Source: Candidatus Saccharimonadota bacterium (GTDB lineage Bacteria > Patescibacteriota > Saccharimonadia > Saccharimonadales > Saccharimonadaceae). Taken from it: a stretch of 47,455 nt of DNA. A program made the position numbers and the translations under genes. Below, one piece after another: positions 35,122 to 43,199 of this stretch. Each line of letters starts with the position of its first letter. Position 1 is the stretch's first letter. The notes below the pieces were generated by a model. It made no database searches and was not told the DNA's origin. It saw nothing but the letters and a program-made list of their open reading frames with translations. The stretch is from contig JAEEKR010000037.1 in assembly GCA_016282495.1 (NCBI GenBank), positions 1-47,455 on the forward strand, read 5' to 3'.

Positions 35122-36651
35122 ATGAAAATAAAATACAGAGTAGCCTTAATTACGTTTGGTTTTATTGTGCTAGCTGCAGGTGTAGCGGGAGTTTTTTATT
35201 TTCAATCAGAGGAGTACAAAAGTCTAGTTGCCCGTGAGCGTGAGAGGGTGTCTAAGGAAGCAAAGAGTTATTGTGGTTCCCTATTTGAAGAAATAATTGA
35301 AGATGATTTTAAAGAATATCACGAGGAGAATAGTGATAATAGTAATGAAGGCGAGGTCGTGGAGAATTCTACTGACAGTACCGAGGATACTATAGTAGAC
35401 GATAATAAAGAGGGAGCTGAGGATGAATCTGCGCCTGAAGAGGAGAGCGCTGAGGAAGTAATAGCTGTTCCATTGACTGGAGCTAGGATAGATGAGCTTA
35501 AGGTAATTAGGGACGATGTTTCTTTAGATGAGCTTTCGTCTTGTTTAAATAAGCTGAGCGATGTTGAAGATCCGCTTGATGAAGTTCGATTAAGGGGAGA
35601 AATTGCGGAGGCGAAGAGGTTTTTGGATTTATACGTTTTGATTGATGAAAAATATGATGAAAACGGGGTTTTTTTGGATGGTGTTGCCGAAGATGAAATA
35701 ATCGAAATCGAAAAAGAACTTGAGACGTTTTCGAAAGGATACAAGAAAAAGGGCATAAATAGAGTTGCGGCAGTGAGGGCTGAACTGGAAAAAATTAAGG
35801 ATGCTAAGGAAAAAACATTAGCGCTATTTAATGATGGGGCAAATGTTAATGAGTTAGCCTCGGCTGAGGTTAGGGCTGATGTTAATAGAGAGTGGCTTAA
35901 TGCAGCAAAAACCGCAATTGATATATTGCCTCAAGAAGCTCTAAAAGAGAAGCTTTCTAGTGAATTGGGAAGAGTGGAAACGCAAGTGGCCGAAAATGAA
36001 AGAAGAGCGGAAGAAGAGCGACGTGAAAGAGAGAGAATTTATAGAGAGAGACTGGAAGCGGAGCGAAGAAGACAGGCGCAGATTGCGGCATCTTGGCGAA
36101 CAATAGAGGTTCCTTATATTTCACAAAACTTAGCCGGTGTGAATAATGGTTGTGAGGCGGCGTCGCTACTTATGGCGTTAAATTATAAGGGTTATTTAGT
36201 TGGGAAGGGGCTTCGTGATTATGCAACAGAAATGCCAAAAAGCGATGATCCGTCAACGGGTTTTTATTTAGATATTTTTGGTGCGGAACCGAGAACTGAG
36301 GCACACTGGATAGCTCCGGCGCCATTGGCAGAGTTTGGTAGAAACAGCTCTGGATATCAAGGAGTTTATGATGTTTCTGGAAGTAGCTTAGAAGCTTTAC
36401 GTGACGAAATGTTGGCTGGAAATCCAGTGATTATCTATTTGACATTTAATTTTCAAAACCCTATCAATTATTCTAGAGGGGTGCCGAGCAACTTGCATGT
36501 GTTAGTTTTGTCTGGATATAATACGATGACTGGTGAATATAGATTGACTGATCCTTGGACCAGGAATGGGCAAAGTCAGTTTAATGTGGCTGGTAACAGG
36601 GTGGCGACATTATACGCACAGGTTGGTTATCGAGCTGTTGTGGTGAAATAA
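35122..36651 (+). CDS. membrane-anchored C39-like cysteine peptidase
   Basis: A 509-aa protein: one N-terminal membrane helix (VALITFGFIVLAAGVAGVFYF), a strongly acidic region (residues 55-115), a helical region with a charged coiled coil (residues 270-325, EERRERERIYRERLEAERRR), and a C-terminal papain-fold peptidase. The active site is visible as VNNGCEAASLLMAL (Cys), SNLHVLVLSGY (His) and YRLTDPW (Asp). The Peptidase_C39_2 group includes wall and secreted proteases; the substrate is unknown. The long stalk would hold the catalytic domain away from the membrane. Confidence 0.83.
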   Translation: MKIKYRVALITFGFIVLAAGVAGVFYFQSEEYKSLVARERERVSKEAKSYCGSLFEEIIEDDFKEYHEENSDNSNEGEVVENSTDSTEDTIVDDNKEGAEDESAPEEESAEEVIAVPLTGARIDELKVIRDDVSLDELSSCLNKLSDVEDPLDEVRLRGEIAEAKRFLDLYVLIDEKYDENGVFLDGVAEDEIIEIEKELETFSKGYKKKGINRVAAVRAELEKIKDAKEKTLALFNDGANVNELASAEVRADVNREWLNAAKTAIDILPQEALKEKLSSELGRVETQVAENERRAEEERRERERIYRERLEAERRRQAQIAASWRTIEVPYISQNLAGVNNGCEAASLLMALNYKGYLVGKGLRDYATEMPKSDDPSTGFYLDIFGAEPRTEAHWIAPAPLAEFGRNSSGYQGVYDVSGSSLEALRDEMLAGNPVIIYLTFNFQNPINYSRGVPSNLHVLVLSGYNTMTGEYRLTDPWTRNGQSQFNVAGNRVATLYAQVGYRAVVVK

Positions 36652-36674
36652 AAAAAGGCCTTTTGCCCTCTTTA

Positions 36675-36694
36675 TTTGGCGGAGGGTGGGAGAT
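36675..36694. repeat. copy of the tRNA-Ser(GCT) 3' end
   Basis: Twenty bases (TTTGGCGGAGGGTGGGAGAT) are identical to 36756-36775, which contain the CCA end, acceptor strand and part of the T arm of tRNA-Ser. The copies are 81 bp apart in the same direction. The first copy also takes part in a hairpin with CCCCTCC at 36707-36713. It may be a remnant of site-specific integration or a slipped duplication. Confidence 0.8.
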
Positions 36695-36726
36695 AAGGGA
36701 TATCTGCCCCTCCTTCAAAAACAAAT

Positions 36727-36758
36727 AAAACGAAGCAAGCTCCGTTTTCTTCGTTTTT
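36727..36758. terminator. hairpin terminator downstream of tRNA-Ser and the C39 gene
   Basis: AAAACGAAG and CTTCGTTTT form a 9-bp stem with a T run on the plus strand and an A run on the other side, so it can work in both directions. Confidence 0.65.
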
Positions 36759-36850
36759 GGCGGAGGGTGGGAGATTCGAACTCCCGCACCAGGTCTCCCC
36801 AGTCTAACGATTTAGCAAACCGTCCCCTTCAGCCACTTGGGTAACCCTCC
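36758..36850 (-). tRNA. tRNA-Ser (anticodon GCT)
   Basis: The minus strand gives acceptor GGAGGGT pairing with ACCCTCC, an encoded CCA, a long variable arm, a GTTCGAAT-type T loop and an anticodon loop TTGCTAA. The class II form and anticodon GCT identify serine (AGC/AGT codons). Confidence 0.95.
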
Positions 36851-36890
36851 AATAGGAGTATTCTATCATATTTTTCTTTTTGTTTCTATA

Positions 36891-36899
36891 TGCTATAAT
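36891..36899 (+). promoter_or_regulatory. extended -10 placed for leaderless transcription
   Basis: TGC-TATAAT ends 6 nt before the ATG at 36906, so the mRNA should begin at or within a base or two of the start codon. No ribosome-binding site can exist in such a transcript. Confidence 0.6.
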
Positions 36900-36905
36900 G
36901 CAGTT

Positions 36906-37391
36906 ATGGTTAATAAAAAGAAGAGCGAAAAAAGTGAGACGGTAATTAACTGGGAAGCTAAAGAATATATTGTAAGAGAAAAGAATGTTGGGTGGTATGT
37001 TGGGCTAGTCATCATAACTTTAGCGCTTGCTGCGCTTGCCGTGTGGATTCAGGAATATACTTTCTTAGTTTTGGTTGTGCTTTGTGCTGTGGTTCTTGTG
37101 ATTTATTCGGTGAGGCCGCCGCGGGAATTGCATTATTCGATCAGTAAAAAAGGTATTTCCGAAGGCAATAAGTTATATGCGTTTGACGATTTCAGATCTT
37201 TTGGTGTTCTGAAAGAAGGTAAACACTTTTCGATTGTTTTGACACCACGTAGGCGTTTTTCGCCAAGGCAAAAAATCTATTTTCCAGAAGCCAAAGGTGA
37301 GGCAATTGTAGACGCTTTTGGATATAGGTTGCCAATGGAAGAAGTGAAATTAGATTTTTTGGATAAAATTGTTAATTTTTTGAGAATATAA
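36906..37391 (+). CDS. two-helix membrane protein of unknown function
   Basis: A 161-aa protein: charged N-terminus, two membrane helices (WYVGLVIITLALAALAVWI and FLVLVVLCAVVLVIYSV) and a cytoplasmic domain with a PH-like or beta pattern (ELHYSISKKGISEG, FRSFGVLKEGKHFSIVL). I do not recognise the family with certainty. The ORF-track start at 36837 lies in the tRNA gene and is rejected. Confidence 0.75.
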   Translation: MVNKKKSEKSETVINWEAKEYIVREKNVGWYVGLVIITLALAALAVWIQEYTFLVLVVLCAVVLVIYSVRPPRELHYSISKKGISEGNKLYAFDDFRSFGVLKEGKHFSIVLTPRRRFSPRQKIYFPEAKGEAIVDAFGYRLPMEEVKLDFLDKIVNFLRI

Positions 37392-37399
37392 AAAACTTA

Positions 37400-37408
37400 T
37401 GCTATACT
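37400..37408 (+). promoter_or_regulatory. extended -10 promoter before the Pro/Ala-rich protein
   Basis: TGC-TATACT, followed about 25 nt later by an AGAGGTGG ribosome-binding site. Confidence 0.55.
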
Positions 37409-37442
37409 TGGTGTAAGTGTAAGTTAATAAAAGAGGTGGGTT

Positions 37443-38174
37443 ATGGACAACCAATTTAACGACGACGAATTGCAAAAAGCAATCGACGACATCACAAAAG
37501 ATGCGGCTAGCGGAGGTTCCTCTTCGGTAGTTGATGATTTAGTAAAGAAAAATGAAGAAAAAGAACCAACTGGCAAAGTTGTTTCCGCCAGTACGGATTT
37601 AGACAACGCACAGCCAGCATTTGCTCCGGCGCCAGAGGTTCCTGTTCCTCCAGTGACTGATATGAACGCACCGGCTGTTGATACTCCTGAGGAAAATAAA
37701 CCAGAGGAAGCTATCCCTGGTCCTGAGGTTCCATTGCCAGAACCAGCAGTTGAGGAACCGGTGAAAGCTGAAGAAACATCGGCTGCAGCAGAAGTTGCTG
37801 GTCCTGCAGCTCCTGTGGAGACTCCTACTCCAGAAGCAGCGGCGACACCTGCCGTTGAAGAACCGGCTCCAGCACCTGCGATTGTGAAAAAAGAAGCGCC
37901 AGTAGCACCAGCTCCTGTGGAGACTCCTGCTGCTCCTGGTGGCGATTTTGAAAAAACTCGCGAGGAAGCGTTAAAAGCTCTTTACCCATTGATGGACAAG
38001 GTTAAAATTGATGATCCGGTACAGAAGTTTGATATGTACAAAGAGATGTTCGGCCTAATGAAAAATGCTGAGGTTGCAGGTTCGGTCTTAAAGGCCGCAG
38101 AAGAGCTGCCGGATGAACAGACCAAGGCAGATGCTTTGATGGGCTTGATTAAGTCGATTGACGAATTGAAATAA
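37443..38174 (+). CDS. Pro/Ala/Glu-rich protein of unknown function
   Basis: A 243-aa soluble protein. Residues 1-45 are polar, residues 55-165 are a low-complexity Pro/Ala/Glu/Val linker with recurring APVETP and VEEP units, and residues 168-243 form a compact helical domain (REEALKALYPLMDKVKIDDP, KFDMYKEMFGLMKNAEV). No signal peptide. The layout suggests a flexible tether with a small C-terminal interaction module. No known family recognised. Confidence 0.72.
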   Translation: MDNQFNDDELQKAIDDITKDAASGGSSSVVDDLVKKNEEKEPTGKVVSASTDLDNAQPAFAPAPEVPVPPVTDMNAPAVDTPEENKPEEAIPGPEVPLPEPAVEEPVKAEETSAAAEVAGPAAPVETPTPEAAATPAVEEPAPAPAIVKKEAPVAPAPVETPAAPGGDFEKTREEALKALYPLMDKVKIDDPVQKFDMYKEMFGLMKNAEVAGSVLKAAEELPDEQTKADALMGLIKSIDELK

Positions 38175-38184
38175 TAGAATATAT

Positions 38185-38212
38185 AAAAAATCCCCCTTTC
38201 GGGGGATTTTTT
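38185..38212. terminator. bidirectional rho-independent terminator
   Basis: ATCCCCC and GGGGGAT pair around TTTC with A and T runs on either side, between two convergent genes. Confidence 0.93.
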
Positions 38213-38219
38213 GTTGATT

Positions 38220-39839
38220 TTAATACATTCCGCCACCCATGCCGGCTGGATTTTCGGGTTCTTTTTCAGGGATATCAACAATGAGCGCACCCATGGTAAT
38301 GGTGGTGGCTGCAATGCTGATGGCATTTTGAACGGCTTCGCGGGTGACACGAGCTGGGTCGATGACGCCGGCTTTTTTAAGGTCAATAAGGCCTTTTTCT
38401 GGAGTCATGATGTTAATACCAAAGCCTGGTTTAGCTTTTTCAACTTCGGCGAGCATAGCTTGGGAATTGAGACCGGCGTTTTCTAAGATATGGATAAACG
38501 GACTCTTCAGGGCATTTTTAACAATTTTGGCGCCTGCATCATCTTCTTTAAGCTCGTTAGCAAGATTGACTAGGGTGACACCGCCGCCTGGAACGATACC
38601 TTCAGAGAGGGCAGCTTTGGTAGCGGCAACGGCATCATCAACACGGAATTTCTTTTCGTCGATTTCGGTTTCGGTGGCACCACCGACTTTGATAAGGGCG
38701 ACTTTGCCGAGAAGGGCGGCAGCACGTTTTTCGAACTGTTCCCTTTCGTAGTCGGAATTTGCAAGTGTGGCTTGGGACTTGATGAGTTCGATGCGTTCTT
38801 TGACGGCTTGTTTTGCACCAGCACCTTTGATAATGGTAGTTTCGTCTTTGGTGGCAATGATTTTAGCGGCTGAGCCAAGTACTTCTAGGCCGACTTCTTC
38901 GAGTTTTAGGCCTTTATCTGCGGAGACTAGGGTTGCGTCGGTGAGGATGGCGATATCTTCCATGATTTCTTTGCGACGATCGCCAAAGGCTGGCGCTTTG
39001 AGAACTAGAGTGTTGAATACGCCTTTGAGTTTATTGAGGACGAGGACGGAGAGAGCTTCACCTTCGACTTCTTCGGCAATAATAACAAGATCTTTTTTGC
39101 CAGCTTGAGCACATTTTTCAAGAAGTGGAAGAAAATCGTTAACGGCGGAAATCTTTTTATCGGTAACTAGGATGGCTGGTTTATCAAAGACGGCTTCTTG
39201 ACGGTTGACGTCTGTAACGAAGAACGGGGATGAATAACCTTTGTCATAGGAGAAACCTTCGACGATTTCCTGCTCCATCTCTAGGCCTTGACCGGCTTCT
39301 ACGGTGACTACACCATCTTTACCAATGCGGCTGATAACTTCGGCGATGAGCTTGCCGATTTCGGCGTCTCCAGCGGAAATGGTGGCAACTTCGGCAACCT
39401 TTTGATCGTCGCCGTCAATTTTTTCGGCTAATTTATTGATGCCGGCAACGATTTTAGCGCCAGCTTTTTCGATTCCCTTTCTGAGCTCCATTGGATTTAC
39501 GCCAGCGGCAATGAGCTTGTTGGCTTCGGCGAGGATATTATAAGTAAGAACAGTAACAGTGGTGGTGCCGTCGCCAGCAACTTTATTGAGTTTTTCGGCA
39601 GCAGATTTGATAAGCTTGGCGCCCATTTGTTCGCCGAGATTCTCGTCGGTGCTCCCGAGATCGACGGCCTCGGCAACGGTAACGCCATCGTGAGTGATGG
39701 TTGGTGCGCCGTAGGATTTCTCGATAACGACGTTTTTGCCTTTAGGGCCGAAAGTGACCTTTACGGCGTCGTAGAGTTGTTTAGCACCAGAGAGAATTTT
39801 TTCTCTGGCTTCTTCTTCGTAAAATATTTTCTTTGCCAT
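38220..39839 (-). CDS. groEL: chaperonin GroEL (60 kDa)
   Basis: A 539-aa ATP-dependent chaperonin subunit. Motifs include VKVTFGPKGKNVVIEKSYG, GDGTTTVTVL (ATP site), the AAVEEGI-equivalent ALSEGIVPGGG, and a GGM-type tail (GMGGGMY). It is downstream of groES with 8 nt between and shares its CIRCE-controlled promoter. Confidence 0.98.
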   Translation of the reverse strand: MAKKIFYEEEAREKILSGAKQLYDAVKVTFGPKGKNVVIEKSYGAPTITHDGVTVAEAVDLGSTDENLGEQMGAKLIKSAAEKLNKVAGDGTTTVTVLTYNILAEANKLIAAGVNPMELRKGIEKAGAKIVAGINKLAEKIDGDDQKVAEVATISAGDAEIGKLIAEVISRIGKDGVVTVEAGQGLEMEQEIVEGFSYDKGYSSPFFVTDVNRQEAVFDKPAILVTDKKISAVNDFLPLLEKCAQAGKKDLVIIAEEVEGEALSVLVLNKLKGVFNTLVLKAPAFGDRRKEIMEDIAILTDATLVSADKGLKLEEVGLEVLGSAAKIIATKDETTIIKGAGAKQAVKERIELIKSQATLANSDYEREQFEKRAAALLGKVALIKVGGATETEIDEKKFRVDDAVAATKAALSEGIVPGGGVTLVNLANELKEDDAGAKIVKNALKSPFIHILENAGLNSQAMLAEVEKAKPGFGINIMTPEKGLIDLKKAGVIDPARVTREAVQNAISIAATTITMGALIVDIPEKEPENPAGMGGGMY

Positions 39840-39847
39840 AATTCTCC

Positions 39848-40102
39848 TTATAGTGTTGCGAGGATATCCTCTTCTTTAACAATAATGTAATCGGTGTTGT
39901 CGATTTTAATGTCGGTAGTGGAGTAATCTTTATAGACGATTTTGTCGCCTTTTTTGACGGTTTTTACTTCTGGGCCAACAGATTCGACCACAGCGTAGGC
40001 CGGAGTTTCTTTAGCCTCGCCGAGCAGGATGCCGGATTTAGTTTTTTCAACAGGCTGTTCTTTGACGGCTACAACGCGGTCTTTAAGAGGTTTTAGTGCC
40101 AT
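39848..40102 (-). CDS. groES: co-chaperonin GroES (10 kDa)
   Basis: An 84-aa lid of the GroEL chamber: LKPLKDRVVAV at the N-terminus, KSGILLGEAKE mobile loop, YKDYSTTDIKI and the DYIIVKEEDILA end. The ORF-track start at 40156 lies in the promoter and is rejected; the ATG at 40102 has an AAGGAG site. Confidence 0.97.
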   Translation of the reverse strand: MALKPLKDRVVAVKEQPVEKTKSGILLGEAKETPAYAVVESVGPEVKTVKKGDKIVYKDYSTTDIKIDNTDYIIVKEEDILATL

Positions 40103-40124
40103 ATTTTTCTCCTTTTCTAATTTC

Positions 40125-40166
40125 AGTATAGCACAAAAATTAGCACTTGCAAGCACTGAGTGCTAA
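40125..40166 (-). promoter_or_regulatory. groESL promoter with CIRCE operator
   Basis: TTAGCACTT (40140-40148), a 9-nt spacer and GAGTGCTAA (40158-40166) match the CIRCE consensus TTAGCACTC-N9-GAGTGCTAA with one mismatch. On the minus strand an extended -10 TGC-TATACT lies at 40133-40125 and a weak -35 falls inside CIRCE. HrcA binding here would block RNA polymerase. hrcA itself is not in the window. Confidence 0.93.
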
Positions 40167-40168
40167 TT

Positions 40169-41059
40169 TTAATGGTGGCATGATGAGGCCATATCGGTTA
40201 AGCTTGTGATTTTGCCGGTGGCTTTGAGATAGTGTTCAAGAGAATCGTAGCTCCCGTTGTTATATTTACCGGTGGCGATTTCGGTGGCAGCGGAGACACC
40301 TACATAGCGGTAGTGCCAGGTTTCGAAGAGGCCAGTGCTACCTTCAGCATTAATGATGGCAGGTTGGGACATTGGGCCGCCAGCCCAGGCCTCTGGGAAG
40401 CGGTCGATAAAGCCGTATTTGTAAGAGTTTTCTTTAAGCCATTGCCATTCTGGATGGTTGTTATAGGTGTTTGTATCTAAAGAATTGCCATAAGTGTCAT
40501 CGATAAGATCACATGTAAAGCCGCTGTGATGGTCAGAACCGCCAGTAGCGACACATAGACGGCCGCAGGATGTACCCTTTGAGCGGAAACAGGAACGAGT
40601 GGTCATTTCGTGACCGGGATTATAAGCCTTGTAATCGTTTAACATGTCATTAAGATGCGAAGCAGCTTCAGCGTCGAGAAGGGGCGTGCCATTATTGGCA
40701 TTTCCCTCTCTTATGCCGTAGGTGGCGGTGATATCGATGAGTTCAGATTTGCGGGTAGAGATAAAGTTAGAATCAACTTGAAAATTTGGGTTTATGAGCA
40801 TTAAACTACCCCATTCTGTTGTGCAGTTGGCGGAATTGTATTTTGATGGAGTGTCAGCAGTGGTGGCAATCTCAGGAATTTCGGGTTTTTCTGGTAGTTT
40901 CGGCGAAAAGCTTTCCGTCGCTTTTTCTTCTTGGGAAGATGTAGAATTGTTTGATGCTTTTAGAATTATGAAAAGTATGAAGAATACGATTAGTGCAGAC
41001 AGGATTCCGATAACCGGAATAATATAGTATTTCTTGGGTAATTTTTTTCTCTTGACCAT
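40169..41059 (-). CDS. VanY-like D-alanyl-D-alanine carboxypeptidase
   Basis: A 296-aa membrane-anchored zinc peptidase: basic start, one membrane helix (YIIPVIGILSALIVFFILFIIL), a Pro/Glu linker and the catalytic domain. SDHHSGFTCD fits the SxHxxGxxxD zinc motif and ETWHYRYVG supplies the second His and the catalytic Glu. It trims the terminal D-Ala of peptidoglycan stem peptides. Four cysteines in the catalytic domain may form disulfides. Its stop lies 3 nt from the CIRCE element of groES. Confidence 0.88.
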   Translation of the reverse strand: MVKRKKLPKKYYIIPVIGILSALIVFFILFIILKASNNSTSSQEEKATESFSPKLPEKPEIPEIATTADTPSKYNSANCTTEWGSLMLINPNFQVDSNFISTRKSELIDITATYGIREGNANNGTPLLDAEAASHLNDMLNDYKAYNPGHEMTTRSCFRSKGTSCGRLCVATGGSDHHSGFTCDLIDDTYGNSLDTNTYNNHPEWQWLKENSYKYGFIDRFPEAWAGGPMSQPAIINAEGSTGLFETWHYRYVGVSAATEIATGKYNNGSYDSLEHYLKATGKITSLTDMASSCHH

Positions 41060-41067
41060 TTATTTAG

Positions 41068-41073
41068 TATAAT
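41068..41073 (+). promoter_or_regulatory. -10 box of the murE gene
   Basis: TATAAT in the 51-bp divergent spacer between vanY and murE. A GGAAGGA ribosome-binding site follows before the ATG at 41111. Confidence 0.5.
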
Positions 41074-41110
41074 AGAAAAAGAAAAAAGGGGCAAAACCCG
41101 GAAGGAAAAA

Positions 41111-42355
41111 ATGAAAGAAAAGCTCGAAAAGTTACCTTTTTATAATCAGATGGTGTTGCCTTATCATTGGGTTAATGCAGCGGTGGCAGGGATAAAGTAT
41201 AAATTCCCGGCGAAGAAAATGCGTGTGATTGGGGTGACTGGTACGAACGGTAAGACCACGACTTGTTTTATGATTTGGAAGATGTTAAATGAAGCGGGGC
41301 ATAAAGCTGGGCTTCTTACGACGGTGGCATGGGGGGTAGATAAGCTGCACAAACAGATTGAACATATGACAACTGTAGACTCGAAGACTTTGAACGCTAG
41401 GATTGAAAAAGTGAGGGAGGCGGGAGCAGAATTTTTGGTTTTAGAGGTGACGTCGCATGCGATGGCACAGTTTAGAACGCTTGGAATTCCGGTAGAGATT
41501 GCAGTGATGACTAATGTGACACATGACCATTTGGACTATCATAAAACTTTTGAAAGATACCGTGATGCAAAGAGAAAACTCTTTAAGAAGGCTAAATATG
41601 GGGTGATAAACGCTGATGATAAGAGTGCGAAGTTTTTCAAGCAAGATGTAAAGAACTATATCACTTATGGTATTAATAGCGGTGAAAAGAAGGCTATTGA
41701 TATAAAATTGGCTTCTTCTGGCGTGAAATATTCATGTGGTGATATAAAAATTGAGACTCAGATTCCGGGGAACTTTAATGTTTATAATTCTCTGGCGGCG
41801 ATGTGTGTGGGCGAGAAATTAGGGCTTTCTAAGGCCGAAATTGAAAAAGGCATCTATGCATTAACTGAGGTGGAAGGCAGAATGAACCGAATAAATGAAG
41901 GGCAGAATTTTGAGGTGATTGTGGACTATGCGCATACGCCGGATGCCTTGGAAAAAGTGTTTGATTCGGTGAAAGGGCATAAGGGGACGATCATTTCGGT
42001 CCATGGTGGCGCTGGAAGACGTGATGAATCTACTAGACCAATAAGGGGCGAAATTTTAGGGAAAAACAGCGATATTGTGATTGTAACAGAGGATGATTCA
42101 AGAGATGAAGATCCAGAAAAGATTGCCGAGGCGTTTGTAGAAGGTGCTAAAAAGGCTGGAAAAAAGACGGGTAAAGATTTGTTTGTGGAAATTGATCGTG
42201 GAAAAGCGATTGAGATGGCAATAAAGATGGCGAAAAAGGGCGATCTCGTGCTTCTTCTTGGTAAGGGCCACGAAAAGACGATTCTTCGAAAAGAAGGTCC
42301 GGTGCCATTTGAAGATATAAAAGTTGCTAAAAAAGTGCTGAAAAAATTGAAATAA
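41111..42355 (+). CDS. murE: MurE-type UDP-MurNAc-tripeptide synthetase, N-terminally short
   Basis: A 414-aa Mur ligase. The ATP site reads VIGVTGTNGKTTT, the central domain has EVTSHAMAQFR, NVTHDHLDYHKTF and YRDAKRKLF (the carbamylated lysine), and the C-terminal domain has VDYAHTPDALEKV and HGGAGRRDESTRP. The N-terminal UDP-binding domain of about 90-100 residues found in usual MurE is almost missing. The amino-acid selector DNPR of diaminopimelate-type MurE reads DDSR here, keeping the Arg; the third residue added cannot be fixed from this. Confidence 0.87.
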   Translation: MKEKLEKLPFYNQMVLPYHWVNAAVAGIKYKFPAKKMRVIGVTGTNGKTTTCFMIWKMLNEAGHKAGLLTTVAWGVDKLHKQIEHMTTVDSKTLNARIEKVREAGAEFLVLEVTSHAMAQFRTLGIPVEIAVMTNVTHDHLDYHKTFERYRDAKRKLFKKAKYGVINADDKSAKFFKQDVKNYITYGINSGEKKAIDIKLASSGVKYSCGDIKIETQIPGNFNVYNSLAAMCVGEKLGLSKAEIEKGIYALTEVEGRMNRINEGQNFEVIVDYAHTPDALEKVFDSVKGHKGTIISVHGGAGRRDESTRPIRGEILGKNSDIVIVTEDDSRDEDPEKIAEAFVEGAKKAGKKTGKDLFVEIDRGKAIEMAIKMAKKGDLVLLLGKGHEKTILRKEGPVPFEDIKVAKKVLKKLK

Positions 42356-42387
42356 AAAAAGAGGCCCCGAAAGGGACTCTTTTTTAA
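42354..42387. terminator. bidirectional terminator between murE and the short Mur ligase
   Basis: An A run, GAGGCCCC, GAAA, GGGACTC and a T run give an imperfect hairpin between two convergent genes. Confidence 0.8.
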
Positions 42388-43169
42388 GCTTCTGGGTTGT
42401 AGTTTGCAATGCCGTCTGCAATAGTGTCGGTAGAGATGCCAAGTGCAATAGCGATAGCGGCCGCACAAGCCATATAAGAGGCAATTGGTTCGCCAGTTAA
42501 GAAGGAGGCGACAGTGAAGCGAGATGAACCGTAGGCGAGATTTGCCTCGATTCCTTTTTTGTAGAGTTTAGTGTTGTCGATGCGGATATTACAAGAGAAA
42601 TCGGAGCCATAGGTGAGAGTGTTTTTGGTGCCACTAAATTTAGCAAAGTCTTGATAATAATTATCGTTTTGATTTAAGACAATGATTTCGGGTTTCATGT
42701 TGAATAAAGTGGATTTTTCGGCTAGGTATTCTTCTGGAGTGAGGTCACTGAGAGAGGCCGGGACAAAATCGGTGAGAGCGGCAACATGAATTGGCAGACC
42801 GTAGAAGACGTTGTTTTTTAAAGAGGTAGCTGGAGAAGTGACAACAACGTAAGATGAGCCGGCTTTCCAGGCATCACTGAAGAATTTGTGTAGAACAGCT
42901 GTTTTGATTGGTTTTTCGGAGGCAAAAATTGCAGTTTGCTTGCCGGCAGCAGTAAGGATTTGATGTACGAAATGAGCGGTAGTGCTTTTGCCAGTGGTGC
43001 CGGTGATGCAAATCACTTTCATGTCGCGGGTTGGATTACCGTAATAAGAAGAGAGTAGCTTAGCCTTGGCTTTTTGAGCGCGGGTTTTAAAACTTGTTTT
43101 AGCAGGTTTGTTGGACTTTTCTGGTTTTTCTGTTTTTGGGGCTTTTGGGGGTTTAACACTCTTTTTCAT
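42384..43169 (-). CDS. Mur ligase-like protein with central domain only
   Basis: A 261-aa protein. After a basic Lys/Pro-rich leader (residues 1-45) comes a Mur ligase central domain: VICITGTTGKSTTAHFVHQIL (ATP loop), VVVTSPATSL, YLAEKSTLF with the lysine aligned to the carbamylated one, and IIVLNQND. It ends after the central domain (AAAIAIALGIS), so the C-terminal ligase domain is absent. It could be a degenerate paralogue of the convergent murE, a regulatory partner, or an enzyme of a different reaction. Confidence 0.75.
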   Translation of the reverse strand: MKKSVKPPKAPKTEKPEKSNKPAKTSFKTRAQKAKAKLLSSYYGNPTRDMKVICITGTTGKSTTAHFVHQILTAAGKQTAIFASEKPIKTAVLHKFFSDAWKAGSSYVVVTSPATSLKNNVFYGLPIHVAALTDFVPASLSDLTPEEYLAEKSTLFNMKPEIIVLNQNDNYYQDFAKFSGTKNTLTYGSDFSCNIRIDNTKLYKKGIEANLAYGSSRFTVASFLTGEPIASYMACAAAIAIALGISTDTIADGIANYNPEA

Positions 43170-43199
43170 AAGATAAATATACCATAGTTTTGAAATATG

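Noticed and set aside
36837-36905. Upstream start of the two-helix membrane protein
   Set aside because: It overlaps the tRNA-Ser gene on the other strand and the extended -10 box.
38344-39890. ORFs antisense to groEL (135, 113 and 87 aa)
   Set aside because: They are shadows of a strongly biased coding sequence, without start signals or recognisable domains.
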